This document shows positions 10,504-26,409 of a stretch of DNA of 64,000 nucleotides, in pieces. A program made the translations under genes and the position numbers. Source of the DNA: Pristionchus mayeri (lineage: Eukaryota; Nematoda; Chromadorea; Rhabditida; Neodiplogasteridae); assembly GCA_036245805.1 (NCBI GenBank), contig BTRK01000001.1, positions 34,420,758 to 34,484,757 of the forward strand. Direction: 5' to 3'. The first letter of the stretch is position 1, and every line of letters begins with the position of its first letter. Under the pieces are notes generated by a model. The model was given only the letters and a program-made list of their open reading frames with translations, was not told the DNA's origin and searched no databases.

Positions 10504-13500
10504 ATGTCTGCCGCTGCCCTCTCAAGGGCGGATTATCTCAAGAAGTACACGACGGGAGGCGGGAGCAACGATGTACCCAAGAAGAAGAAGAAGTCTAAGA
10601 AGTCGCACGGGCCAGGGTCAGTCACTAGTAGTGTTCACTTATTCGAAAATTTATTGTCCTTTTTGGATATGTTTCACGTGCTCGACATAGCTGATGAGCG
10701 TTTGTTCATTTAGCGCAAATGAAACTTACCGGAAAATATGATAAACATTTTCCAATAAAAGAACTTTAGGTCCTAGAATGGTTGTTTTCATTTTATTATG
10801 TGCTTTTAGAATCTCAATCGTCGAAGAAGACGCGTTCAAGAAAGTTAATTATGGAGCTAAACCCGATATGGGCTCGGACATGGAGGACGAGATTCAGTTT
10901 GAGGTTCGTTGACCAACTTCGTACCTCTTGACAATGGATAAGCCTAATTTTACGTTTTAATTTGTGTAATTGATTTGGTAAGCTCATACGCAACTTTTGC
11001 CGACACTTTCCTCCCAAAATCTGGCTCGGTAAGAATGAAAAACAGCTCTTTTGTACGAAAGTGTCATCCAGCATGTGTGTATCTGTTTCTAAAATTATAT
11101 TAGTTGTATCATTCCATTTTAGGCAGAGGTGAAGAATAAAATCGACACGGCAAAGGCCAAGTTCCGGCCGGTGTTCGCCGATGAGCCAGTTGTGAAGAAA
11201 GGTAAGCTCCGGTTCTGAGTTTCTTTCTTTTTCTTTACGGCTACAATATTCTCTATTGCTGAAGTGTACATTATTCTGCAAATTCTACTATACATTCTAT
11301 TCATTCGAATATGTATTATTGATTATTTCTGTAAATTATGGATCGCTGCAGAGCCGCTGTCTCGCTCGCCGTCGCCCGTGGCGCGTCGAAAGCGTCGCGA
11401 TTCCGACGCCAGTCCTCGACGCAAGGACGCATCCCCGCCCAGAAGAACCAGAAGGTTGGGAGTTCACACTCTTCATTATCTTTAAATTTTTCCTGTGTAC
11501 CCCCTGCATCTTACAGTGAGAGTGTTGGAATCTGAAGCACGATTACAGTTCAAGTAATTATGATTAGTTACCTGGCCGCACTCTTATTCATCATTCAAAG
11601 AGCGTTCTCGTGCACAGAGTCAGTGCTCCATTTCTAGTCGCAAATTTGTTTATTTATTTTTCATTATATAATTTTCCTACTAAGAATCCGCCAAAAGTGA
11701 CACTGAAAAACAACGTTCTCCCGCGAGCCCAGACTCGAAGACGGGATGTACTTATTTATGTTTATATTTTATATTCGCAGGGACTCTGACGCGTCTCCCC
11801 CTCGTCGCACTCGTCGGGACTCGGACAATTCGCCGCCGAGAAAGGCCTCGCCTCGAAGGAAGAGACGAGATTCAGGTGAGGTCTAGGGTTTCAATTTGAG
11901 TTCCAATATTTTGCGTAATTTTCGAATAGGTTTCGTGTACGCAACATAGTTTATGAGGCTATCAGCTATTTAGCGCTCCTGGAACCTATTCGAAAAGGGC
12001 GCAAAAATACCTAAAAATTTAAACTCTAGTGAATCCAGATTCCTGTTTCTTTTCATGCTTCGTCCCACTTGAGAAGAAGGGATTCAGCAATCATTCATTA
12101 GATCCTCTTAATTGTAGAATGACGAAGTGTTGTTTATGATATATAATAAAAGGAGCGAATCCCCTTTAGAATATAACTTCAATTTATTTTTAGCCTTAAG
12201 CACTGATTAAAACTAATTTATCTCCATAACAATACAACAACCAACCAACCATAATAACAATAACAACCGGAAATACGAATAGCATCCTGCAGATGCCTCT
12301 CCGCCTCGTCGTACTCGTCGAGACTCGGACAATTCTCCTCCACGAGCGACGAGGCGACGTCGGGATTCTGATGCATCCCCGCCCCGACGAAGGGAGAGGG
12401 ACTCGTCCCCGCCCAGGAGGAACAGACGGTGAGTTATGAATATTCACAATTGGATAAACATGGGAAATATACTCTCTCTCCTATCTTGGGGGACGGTGGG
12501 GAGTTGTGAATATTCACAATTGCCTAGACATAGGAAATATTCTCTCTCTTGCTTCTTGGGACTCCTGATAGGCCAGGAGGATCGGATGGTGAGCTGCAAA
12601 TATTCAGAATTGGATGAACTTAGGAAATATACTCTCAAAATATTCTCTCACTCTTCTCTTGATTTGCCAGCCTGCTAATAAGAAATAGCTGCGAGATCGA
12701 TCATTGCACATTGCACTATTCTAGATTTTTGAAAGCAAGCAATTTGTCACTTTTTATTGTTGACAAATCGTATACCTCAATTCTTTGTCCCATTCAGCTC
12801 GTCGAGAGTGATTCAACTACGATGATTAAACTATAATGGAAATATTGGCAGTGACTCGGACGCGTCTCCGCCTCGCAAGCGGAAGCACTCGGACTCGTCC
12901 CCTCCCAGAAGAAGAGAGAGGGATTCGTCCCCGCCAAGGAGGAAGAGAGAAGCCAGCCCGTCGATTGTGGTACGTCTAGTCTAACAAGCAAACGATGCCC
13001 TGGAAAAATGTTTATACTTGGTCCATGTTAGGGTTTAAATTTTCAATTAATTTGCGTCTTTTTTCGGATATGTTTCAGGTGTGCTAGATAGTTGATACCT
13101 CATGGACTAAAAAAGCGAGCATGAAACCTACTCGAAAATTACCTGATCAATAGTTAATGTAGTCAATATGCAATGTGACATGCATAACAATATAATCCTA
13201 GTCTAAGTCCCCCAACATATTCAAGGGAGAATTCAAATGTAACAAGGAATTCACTTGCAGGACCGTCGAGCCGCATCTCCGAAGAGAATCAAGGAGGAGC
13301 CAGTGGATGAGGATGATGGACAGGTGTGCTCATGTTTCAATCTTTTTTAGAATTTTTTTTGGCATTTTTACTATTAGTAGGGAAGAGATGAGTGAGATAT
13401 GAGAAGGTGGGCTAGTAACCGTGCAAATGCTCTTCAGTACAATCTTAATACGTTTTAATTATCCGTTAAACATGTACTATTGTAGGCGCGTACCCTGGAC

Positions 13501-15584
13501 GGCAAGAAGGCGGGTCTGCAATCGGCGGCTGACCTGCGAGAGGAGGGACTCATGATGAAGAACCGCGAGATTCAGGTTTCACTAATTTTGTTTTAACTTT
13601 TTAATTATTATTTAATTCCTTTTTCACTCGCAGCACGCCCAATACGCTTTGACAGAATTTTAAGAATCCGTGAAACATAAATTTTTTTCGACCAAAAAAT
13701 GAAACTGAAATGTGAAGTTTGCGAATTGAGCTTCACAGATTCTTCAAGTTCTGTCCAATCGAGTTGACTTCACGTAGGCAAGCAATTCCCGTTAAAAGCT
13801 ATTTAATTATCAGTTTTTACTTCTTGAATTTTCAAAAGGAATTGACCTGTAGAAATAAGTTAGATCAGTTTCTCTGGAAACTTCAAGAACGAATTTGCTT
13901 ATGCTCGCTAAGTTGTTCTGAAAATCTGTAATAAAATGTAGATCTGCAAAATAGAATATGATTGACGGCTATCGTAATCCGGTCAGTTATCAATCGCTTA
14001 CTTGCAAAATTGTATTCTATTTTTGCAGATGTTCACGAAGCTGGCTGCGACGATCTCCGGTCGAGGGGCGGAGACGGTCGTGCGACAGAAGATGACCGGC
14101 AAGAAGAACAACGAGACCCAGGAGGATAAGGTATGGTTTAGTTAATTAATTGAAAGGAGTAGAAGATGTGATTGATCTGAAGCAATGACTAAATTTGTTC
14201 TCTTACTGGATTATTTGCGTCTTTTCGAGTAGGCTTCAGGCGCCATAAATAGTTTGTCAGCTGGGAATTATTTGGCATACGTGAAACTTACCTGAAAATA
14301 CAAAAGAATTTAAAACGAGAGAACTTTAGTAGAAACAGGTTGACTATTTGTTATTTTTTTCAGTAATTAACGTAATTAATAAAATTAAAGGAGAAGAAGG
14401 AGCGCGAGGCGGCGAAGCAGAGCGAGCTCGACGCGAAGTACAAGGCGGGCTGGAACAAGGGAGTCGCGCAGCAGGAGAGGGTGAGCAACTGCTATTACGA
14501 AAGTGGCTTTTCATGCCCTCTTGAAGCCAGTCCGGTATTTTCATCCGGCTAGGGTGGTCATCAGTCTCTTTTATCATCCATATTGAGTACAGTTTAGAGA
14601 TAAACAAGCAATGACATCTTTGCAGCGTGCCGCAGCTCTGGAGGAGGCGGCGCGAGTTGCCGCAGAGCCGTGGGCGAGAATGAAGGACGACGAGGCGATG
14701 AACGACCATCTCAAGTGAGGAGAGGGGCGAGGGGTATTCAGGAGATTATGCTCGATTCCTTGTAACCAAACAGCTTTGGAGATGCTAAAGTGAGTAGAGG
14801 AGAAGTCAGGAGATTGGGTTCACGTTGCCGGAGTCTTGCCCTTGACAGACTGGTGGATACGGGCTTCGAACGTTTCCCTGACTTAAGTACTAGTGGTGAA
14901 ACACGGTTGTGAACGACCATCCCAAGTTAGTAGAGGGAGAGTTCGGGAAAACTTGATTCATTGCAATCGCACGTATGACAGATTGTGGGGATAAGGTTTC
15001 TAAAGTTAAGAAAATCTTCGCAGTAGGCAGAGGATTTGTCTCGGTTTAAGCACTAGTGGTGAAATTCTTATTGCCTACATGCAAAACACTACACTAAACA
15101 CAACAGTACTTGTGGTGTCCCTTGAAGTGTGCCACAAGATAAAAATGCTCGCATTGCAGGGAGGACATCAACGTGAAGGACGATCCGCTGGCCGACTTCA
15201 TCCTGAAGAAGAGACAGAAGATCAACATCCAGAAGGGAAGAAAAGGTAAGCCTTCTTTTTTTTGTTTCCTGGTGACTATATGTTTCAAGCAGCTAATATC
15301 TAGCGAAATTTTTCCCTGTGTTTGTATTTTACAGCTAATAAGTTGAATATGTAGAGCGTCTGAAACCAAAAAAAGCCGGGTTTACAAACCATAATTCCCC
15401 TCTGGTTGCAGTGTACCCGCAGTACGAGGGGGCGTGGCCGCCGAATCGGTTCGGCATCGCGCCCGGCTGCAGATGGGACGGCGTGGTGCGCGGCAACGGC
15501 TTCGAAGGCCAGCTGGCCATCTCTGCCAACTCGAAGCGAGCCGCCGAGCAGGAGTACTACCAGAACATCCAGTTGTACGAGTAG
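10504..15584 (+). CDS. BUD13: BUD13 homolog, RES-complex splicing factor
   Basis: BUD13 is the scaffold of the pre-mRNA retention and splicing (RES) complex of the activated spliceosome. Fourteen exons: 10504-10616, 10810-10903, 11123-11201, 11352-11454, 11781-11875, 12293-12428, 12852-12969, 13261-13323, 13486-13575, 14029-14130, 14391-14480, 14626-14714, 15160-15245, 15412-15584. They join in phase to 476 residues. The N terminus has [13 protein letters not shown] followed by lysine-rich [13 protein letters not shown]. The middle is a repetitive Arg/Ser-Pro region of [13 protein letters not shown] units spread over four exons. The conserved C-terminal domain starts [20 protein letters not shown], includes [17 protein letters not shown], and ends [15 protein letters not shown] then [14 protein letters not shown], the family signature. 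The RS-Pro exons look like products of internal duplication. Introns carry several ATGTTTCA-family hairpins. The exon 11 acceptor is an atypical AAAG. Confidence 0.94.
10621..10776. repeat. ATGTTTCA hairpin-family element, BUD13 intron 1
   Basis: The element runs from CACTAGTAG to GTCCTAG. The inner inverted segments are GGATATGTTTCACGTGC and GCGCAAATGAAACTTACCGG, flanked by an outer TTTTCCAATAAAAGAAC arm. The same outer arm is found in the copies ending at 3593 and 48690, so these three define a family of about 150 bp. Confidence 0.65.
11925..11995. repeat. ATGTTTCA-type hairpin, BUD13 intron
   Basis: A foldback of about 70 bp: TTCGAATAGGTTTCGTGT at the left and CTGGAACCTATTCGAAAA at the right, with TAGCGC near the loop. 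Related diverged copies occur in other BUD13 introns at about 13062-13140 and 14218-14300. Confidence 0.55.
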
Positions 15585-16227
15585 AGATCACAGATCAATC
15601 TTGGCTGAGAATTAGAGTTTGTAGTTCGGGTAACCGTCTCTTTATTTCCCCCACTTTCTGTCAATTCAATTCAGTGAAAAGACCCGAATTCGAACTCTAC
15701 TTAGAATGCCGATAGAGATCTCCCTGCATTCCCTGTTTATTTCTCCGTATCCCTGAATTTTCCTGGGAAAGAATAAAGTCTCAAAAATTGGCTGAAAAAA
15801 TCGATAATTATATTTGTTTGTTGATTCCATGATCCCTATTTCGCCCACTGTAATGTTTGAATGGATGATCGTTATAAATTTGTTCGGATTACTGTATTCG
15901 GATGAATCACGAACTGGTTGGATCCAGGTTGAGTATTTATTATGATAAATAGGTGGAGCAGATTGAGCAGACGTGTCGCTGTTAGTCAGTATGCGCACGG
16001 CGTTTCGTCTAAATAGGACACAGAAAGCTTGGAATTTTGCCAAAAGTTGACTGTAGTCTCTCCAAATTGCAAACGTTTTTCTCTCTTTATCTAGTCTCCC
16101 TCTCGCTATTTTCGATTGCGAAACGCTCTGATGTGGCAAAAAGGGCGCATATCCCCTTTGCCGTATTGAATTGCGCCATCAAAATGTTCTTAGAAAGATC
16201 AAAGATCATTCCTTGTAAATTCAGGAA
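15585..16227. other. BUD13-MPI intergenic region
   Basis: 643 bp between two plus-strand genes, with no exon found. The sequence directly before the MPI start codon (TAAATTCAGGAA then ATG at 16228) matches a 3' splice acceptor. It could be an SL trans-splice site or the end of an untranslated-leader intron. AATAAA occurs at about 15773, a plausible BUD13 poly(A) signal. Confidence 0.5.
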
Positions 16228-20316
<4,089 letters not shown>

Positions 20317-22035
20317 TTACCGTACCCTGACTACAGTACCCCATTACAGTAACCCCTGTAGGTACGGTACTCGCTTCTAGTTGGTTGTGAGCAGCCAAGC
20401 ACACTGTCTCGTTTGTAATTCTACTGTATCGATATGTATTTTTATGCAACAGATTGGTCACAGTGCAACACACGCATTTTGGGATTACGGTAGTAAATTT
20501 ATGATTACGGTCGGAACTAGTCGCCTCTGTCAGAACTTTCTTGTCATTCTTTTAATCGGATAAACTATTTCGCTTTTGTGTGGTTCCGATCGACTGTGAA
20601 TGACATCCACTACGTATCATTTCTGCGGAGATATTCTACTAGTTTCGTTCTACGAACAGTATTTTGGCCATTACCGCTTGCGCATCGTCTAATGTATATT
20701 TCTTCTCCAGAATTCTTCTGCTCTCCAGCCTGGTGCTGATGACATTTGTTGCCCTGTTAGTCCTAGATGTGGACAAGCTCGAACTATGTTGTAGTTTGTT
20801 CTCAGCAAAAACCGGCAGCACTTTGCCTCCCCGGTTATCCAAAAAATACGAACAGCACCCGCAGCAACGGGGCTGTGCCTTGCAGAGGAGAAAAAAATTC
20901 CTCCGGCAATCAACGAACCTCGGCATAACCTGCGGTCACGTTGTCGCCTCTGGCACAGTTGAGTGCGCTGGAAAACGAGATCCTTTCTGGGGCTGGTGCT
21001 CTCTGCACGCGCCGGGACAGAAAAGGCCCCTTATCCGCTTATTCCAGAGAGCGCGCACTCTTCATCCAGCGAAATAAATGTATGGATTCGGCCCCGGATT
21101 CATCAGAGTGTCCCCAAGATCCCGAGGAGAAGGGGATCAACCCCCGGCGGGAACCACACCGAGAATGAGATCGGAGCAACTCGCCCGATCCCACACCCCT
21201 GAATCCGATTCAACTCTAGCAATAGAGTTGGCTAGGCGCAAGTCTAGGAAGGGAATGGAAGAGTGCAGGGGAGGGCGAGAGAGGAGAGCGTGCAGAGAAG
21301 GAGAGAGCACTCTCTCGATTTCCCATGCTCTCTCGCTTGTGAGTCGCAACGAATGTTTCTGTATTGAGCCAACACTTACACTTACTCATCTATTCTCATC
21401 TTCTCATCTATTACGTCTATTAAGCTCATCTATTAAGCTTCTCATCTATTACGATACGAAAAATGCGTAAAAAGCCGGGGGATTCGTTCTCAGGTTTAAA
21501 TAGTTCCGATTTTTTCCAAAAATGAATGCTAAATTGGCAGCTACGCCATCGCTTTTGCGCTCAAAAGTTGCCGCCTATGCTCAAGCTCTCCCAAAAATGA
21601 TCTTTACGTATGCCGTCAACGTTCACTCGACACCTGTTGGAAGGCAGATTCTATACTAATGATTACGGTATCCATTTTTTGGGGTACTGTACCTTTGCCT
21701 GACACCCACTCTGGTATGCAGTCACTGCCGAGCACTGCCGATGCAGTCGCCTACTTTTCACACCTTTCCCCACTGAATTAGCCCGTCCCGGAATCATAAT
21801 TGGTTACGGTATCGGTCGCCACGGGACTCTAGTTCACTGCCCACAGCCCTCTCACCTCCTAGCGTACCACCACCTTCTTCCAATCAGAGAGTGTACTAAA
21901 TCATGATTCTACATGATAAATGCTTGACAAGAAGTGATCTTTGATCTCGTGAAATTGCATTTTTCTATCTGTCCTGCCTCATCTAGAGCGCACCTCTTTG
22001 CAAGATACTGGCCGATTCTTCCACCCCTCACCCTC
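20317..22035. other. MPI 3' flank and first R300 repeat
   Basis: 20317-20632 is the MPI 3' flank, also present after the pseudogene (25580-25905). 20700-20997 is the first copy of a direct repeat of about 300 bp (second copy 22176-22483). 21250-21350 is rich in GAGAGAGC words related to the CTCTC palindromes. No coding exon is recognised; open frames inside the repeat are not conserved between the two copies. Confidence 0.55.
20700..20997. repeat. R300 direct repeat, copy 1
   Basis: Shares about 300 bp with 22176-22483, including CCTAGATGTGGACAAGCTCG, AAAAACCGGCAGCACTTTGC and GTTGTCGCCTCTGGCACAG. Small indels and substitutions separate the copies and destroy any common reading frame. Identity unknown: it matches no RNA gene or transposon domain I recognise. 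Confidence 0.65.
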
Positions 22036-22153
22036 GCTTACTACCATACCCCGTTGAGAACACGACGTCCCGTCCGATCTGTCAAGTTAAGCAACGGTAG
22101 GCCCAGTTAGTACTTGGATCGGAGACGGCTTGGGGATCCTGCGTGTTGTAAGC
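22036..22153 (+). rRNA. 5S ribosomal RNA
   Basis: 118 nt from GCTTACTACC to TTGTAAGC, whose ends pair. The internal box A/C region AAGTTAAGCAACGG and the TAGTACTTGGATCGGAGACG block match nematode 5S rRNA. It differs from the two copies near 41 kb at several positions, including CTACC for CGACC near the 5' end, so it may be a slightly diverged gene. The upstream TCTAGAGCGCA and GATACTGGCCGATTCTTC words are conserved before the 40.6 kb copy, suggesting a shared external promoter. The 3' flank CATTTTG...TTTTGCAGAC is also shared. Confidence 0.9.
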
Positions 22154-22175
22154 ATTTTGTTATTTTGCAGACATA

Positions 22176-22483
22176 CCACAAGAATTATTCTGCTCTCCAA
22201 CCTGGAGCTGACGACATTTTATCGACATTTTTTGCCCTGTTAGTCCTAGATGTGGACAAGCTCGAACTATGTTGTAGCTCGTTCGCAGCAAAAACCGGCA
22301 GCACTTTGCCTCTCCGGTTATCCAAAAAATAACAACAGCACCCGCAGCAACGGGACTGTGCCTTGCAGATGAGAAAAAAGATTCCTCCGGCAATCAACGA
22401 ACCTCGGCATAGCCTCTGCGGTCACGTTGTCGCCTCTGGCACAGTTGAGTGCGCTGGAAAACGAGATACTTTCTGGGGCTGAT
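22176..22483. repeat. R300 direct repeat, copy 2
   Basis: Second copy of the sequence at 20700-20997, starting only about 20 bp after the 5S gene. It carries a small insertion near 22215 relative to copy 1. Confidence 0.65.
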
Positions 22484-22610
22484 TCTCAACTTTGCTGCAG
22501 CCTGCAGCATCTGCAGCGCATGATAAAAATCCTATTCTTCGATTTAAGTGTAAGCTTGGAAGCGCATGCGTGTCAAACCATGAAGAGAGTTCTCAGATCT
22601 GTCCCCAACT

Positions 22611-22683
22611 GCCCGGTTAGCTCAGTCGGTAGAGCACCAGACTCTTAATCTGGCTGTCGCGGGTTCGAGCCCCGCATCGGGCT
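22611..22683 (+). tRNA. tRNA-Lys (CUU anticodon)
   Basis: A complete 73-nt cloverleaf without intron. The acceptor stem GCCCGGT pairs with ATCGGGC, and the discriminator base is T. Box A is TAGCTCAGTCGG and box B GGTTCGAGCCC. The anticodon loop CTCTTAA gives anticodon CUU at 22644-22646. A T-run (TTTTT at about 22689) follows and can terminate Pol III. Confidence 0.97.
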
Positions 22684-23195
22684 TGTATTGTTTTTCCCGA
22701 ACTCTTTTTTGTGCATCCACCATTAACAATAAATGATTCTCTTCATTTTGCGGCTGTCTCACCGGCGAAAGATCGGCGAAAGAGCTCACTGAATGAAGAT
22801 ATTTCTTTTCTTGCTATACATTCCTAGTAAATACCGCAACAATCCTTGATCAGGCCCTCAATACCACAGTATTAAGTCCCGTGCAAAAGCAAAAGCTCAT
22901 TTCGCGCTCTTTTTCAAGTTCAAAAAGCAGCGAATTTGCTCTTGCACGGAGTTTTAGCTTACTGTATCGAGTTTTAATATGAAGCAATTGTGAAACCTAG
23001 AACAATTGGGTCCCTAAAATTGTTTCCATTTCAAAGTGTTTGTGAAACACAAATGATCCTAATATGTTTCGAAGGACGGAAGTGGTGGATTGATTCATGT
23101 TTCATAGAAAATTAAAGTGCTAGGTGCGCCTTTCGGTTTTGTCTGTGCTATGCCTGGAGCTTAATACTGTGATACAGTAATTTTCGTCCCTGATA

Positions 23196-25905
23196 ATCAG
23201 GCACGGCCATTTCAGGCGCTCCGATCGATATTCACGTACATCTGGAAACTGCCGCACTATCACATCGCCGTCAACGTCGAGCCTCTGATCATGTTCTTCG
23301 AGACCAGTGAGTATGAAAATGACATTTTTCTGATCGCCTGAAACTCAAACCATCCAGTTTCTTCATATTCCGAGGAAGAGCATTCCACTCTAATTTGATA
23401 ATTTTTTCCGATTTTGGAATAAGTTTATGGTATGATAGATAAATGATGAGCTTATTAGCTATTGAGCGCACCTGAAACCTATTCGAAACAGTATAAATAT
23501 ACCCCAAAAATGGAAACCGAATAGTTCATCTAATAGTTAGATGAACTATTCACTTATCACGAAAATGGATGATTGAGTTGCCACTTTGAATAGAGCCAGC
23601 TTTCGTTGTCACGTCCATTCTCCGAATTTTGGGAGTATTTGGGGGGAAAACATTGCGCGACAAGCGCTGATCTTTGATCTTTTCCCGAGCGCCAGAACAA
23701 GGAGGATCTGAGCAAGCTGGAGCTGCTTCTGATCAGGCTGAACAATGAGTACCCCCGGTGAGTTTGTGTTTCAGGCTACTGAATTTACTGCGAAAATAGT
23801 TCTTCAAGTGTGTGCTCCTTATTACCTTGATGCGATGCAATTTCATACCATCTTAGACTAATTAACTAAATTACTAGTTGGTGGGCGGTGGCGTTGGCGT
23901 TCTCGCGCCGCTCTTCCTCAACTATTTTACGCTCCGACCCGGCAGGCCACCTTCCTCGGGCCTAACCGACCGCACGCATCGGACTACGGTAGGAGTACGA
24001 TAGCATCGCCAATTGCAGATTGCGTCGAGTGCATGGCGTGCTCGGACAACACGACCCGCGCGGGACTCACGCCCAAGTTCAAGGTGCGGTATCGATCGAT
24101 TTGCGAGTTACGGTAGAATTTCGCTCATGACGTGAACACGCTCTGCTTACCAACTATCTAGAGCACCTGAAACGCATTCGAAAATGATCAAAATCATCTC
24201 AGGATCGATCGACTGCTACAGTAATTCGCTCAGGATCGATCGATTGCTACATTAATCCGCTCAGGATCGATCGATTGCTACAGCAATCCGCTCAGGATCG
24301 ATCGACTGCTACAGTAATCCGCTCAGGATCGATCGATTGCTACAGTAATCCGCTCAGGATCGATCGACTGCTACTGTAATCCGCTCAGGATCGATCGATT
24401 GCTACAGTAATCCGCTCAGGATCGATCGACTGCTACAGTAATCCGCTCAGGATCGATCGACTGCTACAGTAATCCGCTCAGGATCGATCGACTGCTACAG
24501 TAATCCGCTCAGGATCGATCGACTGCTACAGTAATCCGCTCAGGATCGATCGACTGCTACAGTAATCCGATCAGGACCAGACCTGCTCGTTCTCTTCTCG
24601 GGACGCCTCGTCGCTGCTTCTCGTTGCCAATGTAGAGGCGACCCTCAAGGTGAGGGACTCCATCGTCATAGACGAGATAGTTTTCAAGTCATTTAGACTC
24701 AGTTTCGAGTATGTTTCAAGTTCGTTGTATAGATCATGAGCCTATCAACTATCTAAAGCACCTGAAACGCATTCGAAAATGATCCAAAATGACCTGAAAA
24801 TTGAAACACTACATTTTACATGGAGTATGGGAGAGAAGCGGGAACAAACAGAACACAATCGTTTAATTTTGTAATTTAATCTTGCTGGCATTAAGCCAAC
24901 AGAATGACGCCATCTTGTAAGCGAGATAGTTTCGTCTCCTGCCCCCCCCCCCCCCCCACGCCTCTCCCCCATACGTTTCTTTTCTTCTCTTCTCTTATCT
25001 CGCTATCCCCTCTCATTCTCGCACATTTCTGTAACTGATGAAGCACCTACGTGGTGTACGATAAATAAATAAATAAATGAATGGAGAGAGATAGATGGTG
25101 TCTTCTTCTCGGCATTTTACGCGGTGTAAACAGATAAAGAGAATTGTCGTGCACTTGCTTTCTCGCTCCTGGCACCATGCCCAGAGCGCTGACGTCATCT
25201 GAATCTTTCTGGAAGGCGAGAGAATGTGGGAACGGGTAGGGTTTGTAGATGGCTAGGGTGCCCTGTTCTGGTCAATTTTCAATTCAGGGTATGTTTCAGA
25301 TGCTGTAAATAATTGTTGATCTGAAAAGATATTGAACGCACCTGAAACAAACTGAAGCATAATCACTCAAAAGGGAATCCCTATATATGACGTCATCTGA
25401 ATCTTTCTGCAAGGAGTGAGACTGTGGGGAATGAGGAGGGTTGGTAGATGACGTCATCTGCTTGCAGTCTGGCGAGCAGAAGCTGAAGATTCGCACTGGC
25501 GACGTCGTCTTCGTGCCTGCAGGCACCGAGAGCGTCGAGCTGACCGGGGTCTCCTGCAACTTCTTCCAGGCCTTCTTCCGTGATTACCGTACCCCCATTA
25601 AAGTACCCTGACTACAGTAACCCCTGCAGGTACGGTACTCGCTTCTAGTAGGTTGTGAGCAGCCAAGCACGCTGTCTCTTTTGTAATTCTACTGTATGGA
25701 TATGTACTTTTATGCAACAGATTGGTCACAGTGCAACACAAGCAATTTTGGGATTACGGTAGTAAATTTATGATTACGGTAGGAGCAAGTCACCTCTGTT
25801 AGAACTTTCTTGTCATTCTTTTAATCGGATAAACTATTTCGCTTTTGTGTGGTCCCGATCGACTGTGAATGACCTTGGTATCCACTACGTATGATTTCTG
25901 CGGAA
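23196..25905 (+). pseudogene. Partial tandem duplicate of MPI (decayed)
   Basis: This copy corresponds to MPI from just before exon 7 through the 3' flank (source about 17994-20632). Recognisable exon relics: exon 7 (23217-23307), exon 8 (about 23688-23758, whose acceptor AG context is changed), exon 9 (about 23885-23977), exon 10 (about 24019-24083), the start of exon 11 (24130-24146), exon 13 (24576-24650) and exon 14 (25469-25571). Disabling changes include a one-base loss in exon 9 (CCCGGCAGG for CCCGGACAGG) with loss of its LKG end, truncation of exon 11, loss of exon 12, and replacement of the exon 14 end. Exons 1-6 are absent, so two zinc-ligand exons are missing. It contains a 31-bp minisatellite at 24200-24572. 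High similarity in the remaining exons indicates a fairly recent event. Confidence 0.9.
24200..24572 (+). repeat. 31-bp minisatellite, 12 units
   Basis: Twelve tandem units at exact 31-bp spacing (24200, 24231, 24262 and so on to 24541). The core is CAGGATCGATCGAYTGCTAC followed by AGTAATCCGCT. The last unit runs directly into the exon 13 relic (CAGGACCAGACC). The unit closely resembles the intron 12 end of intact MPI (ATCGTTGGCTACCGTAATCC then GTTCAG), so the array amplified a 3' splice-site region. Confidence 0.9.
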
Positions 25906-26409
25906 AAAAAGTCCATTTGGTTAGTTTTATGAGCAGAATTTACCCAGTACCCAGTAATGTATATTTCGCGTCATGAGCGGATCATTTAACTAGACATAAA
26001 TGATACAATTATACAATTATAAAAAAAAATTAAATTTAAACTCATTGTGCGATTCACTGGCGCCTTCCCTCTCACTGACGCATTCTCTTCTCATTCTGCG
26101 CATTTCGTGATTCGCTTTGCGCGGTTACTGCTGCAAGCACAAATCCGCTCGCTCACTCGATCTCGTCGTTTTCTCGTCCTTGAGCGATGGTTTGGCCCGC
26201 TAGTTAATGTCATCAGCCATTTTAGGGTATCATCAACCCCTCTTCGATTCAATTAATGCTCGATCGTTCTCAAATTCCTCGCATTGCTGCCCTTTTCCCA
26301 CCTCGTTACTCTCTTTTTTTGTTTCTTTCGTAATCTACTCAATACCGTCTTTCAATCGCCTGTTTGTTCTACTTTCCGCCCTGTCGCCCGACGTGTAATT
26401 CGATCATTT
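25906..26409. other. Upstream region of ptrn-1-like gene
   Basis: No exon or RNA gene is recognised. Presumably it holds promoter and 5' UTR for the patronin gene. No specific motif is assignable. Confidence 0.4.

Noticed and set aside
11698..11760. Possible extra BUD13 exon encoding Ser-Pro residues
   Set aside because: The sequence looks RS-like, but available donor and acceptor choices break the phase of the flanking exons.
20664..21077. 137-codon plus-strand frame
   Set aside because: It lies in a repeat whose second copy carries indels that destroy the frame, and the codon pattern shows no conservation.
24200..24572. CRISPR-like regular spacing
   Set aside because: The units are contiguous with no unique spacers, and the setting is a nematode pseudogene; it is a minisatellite.
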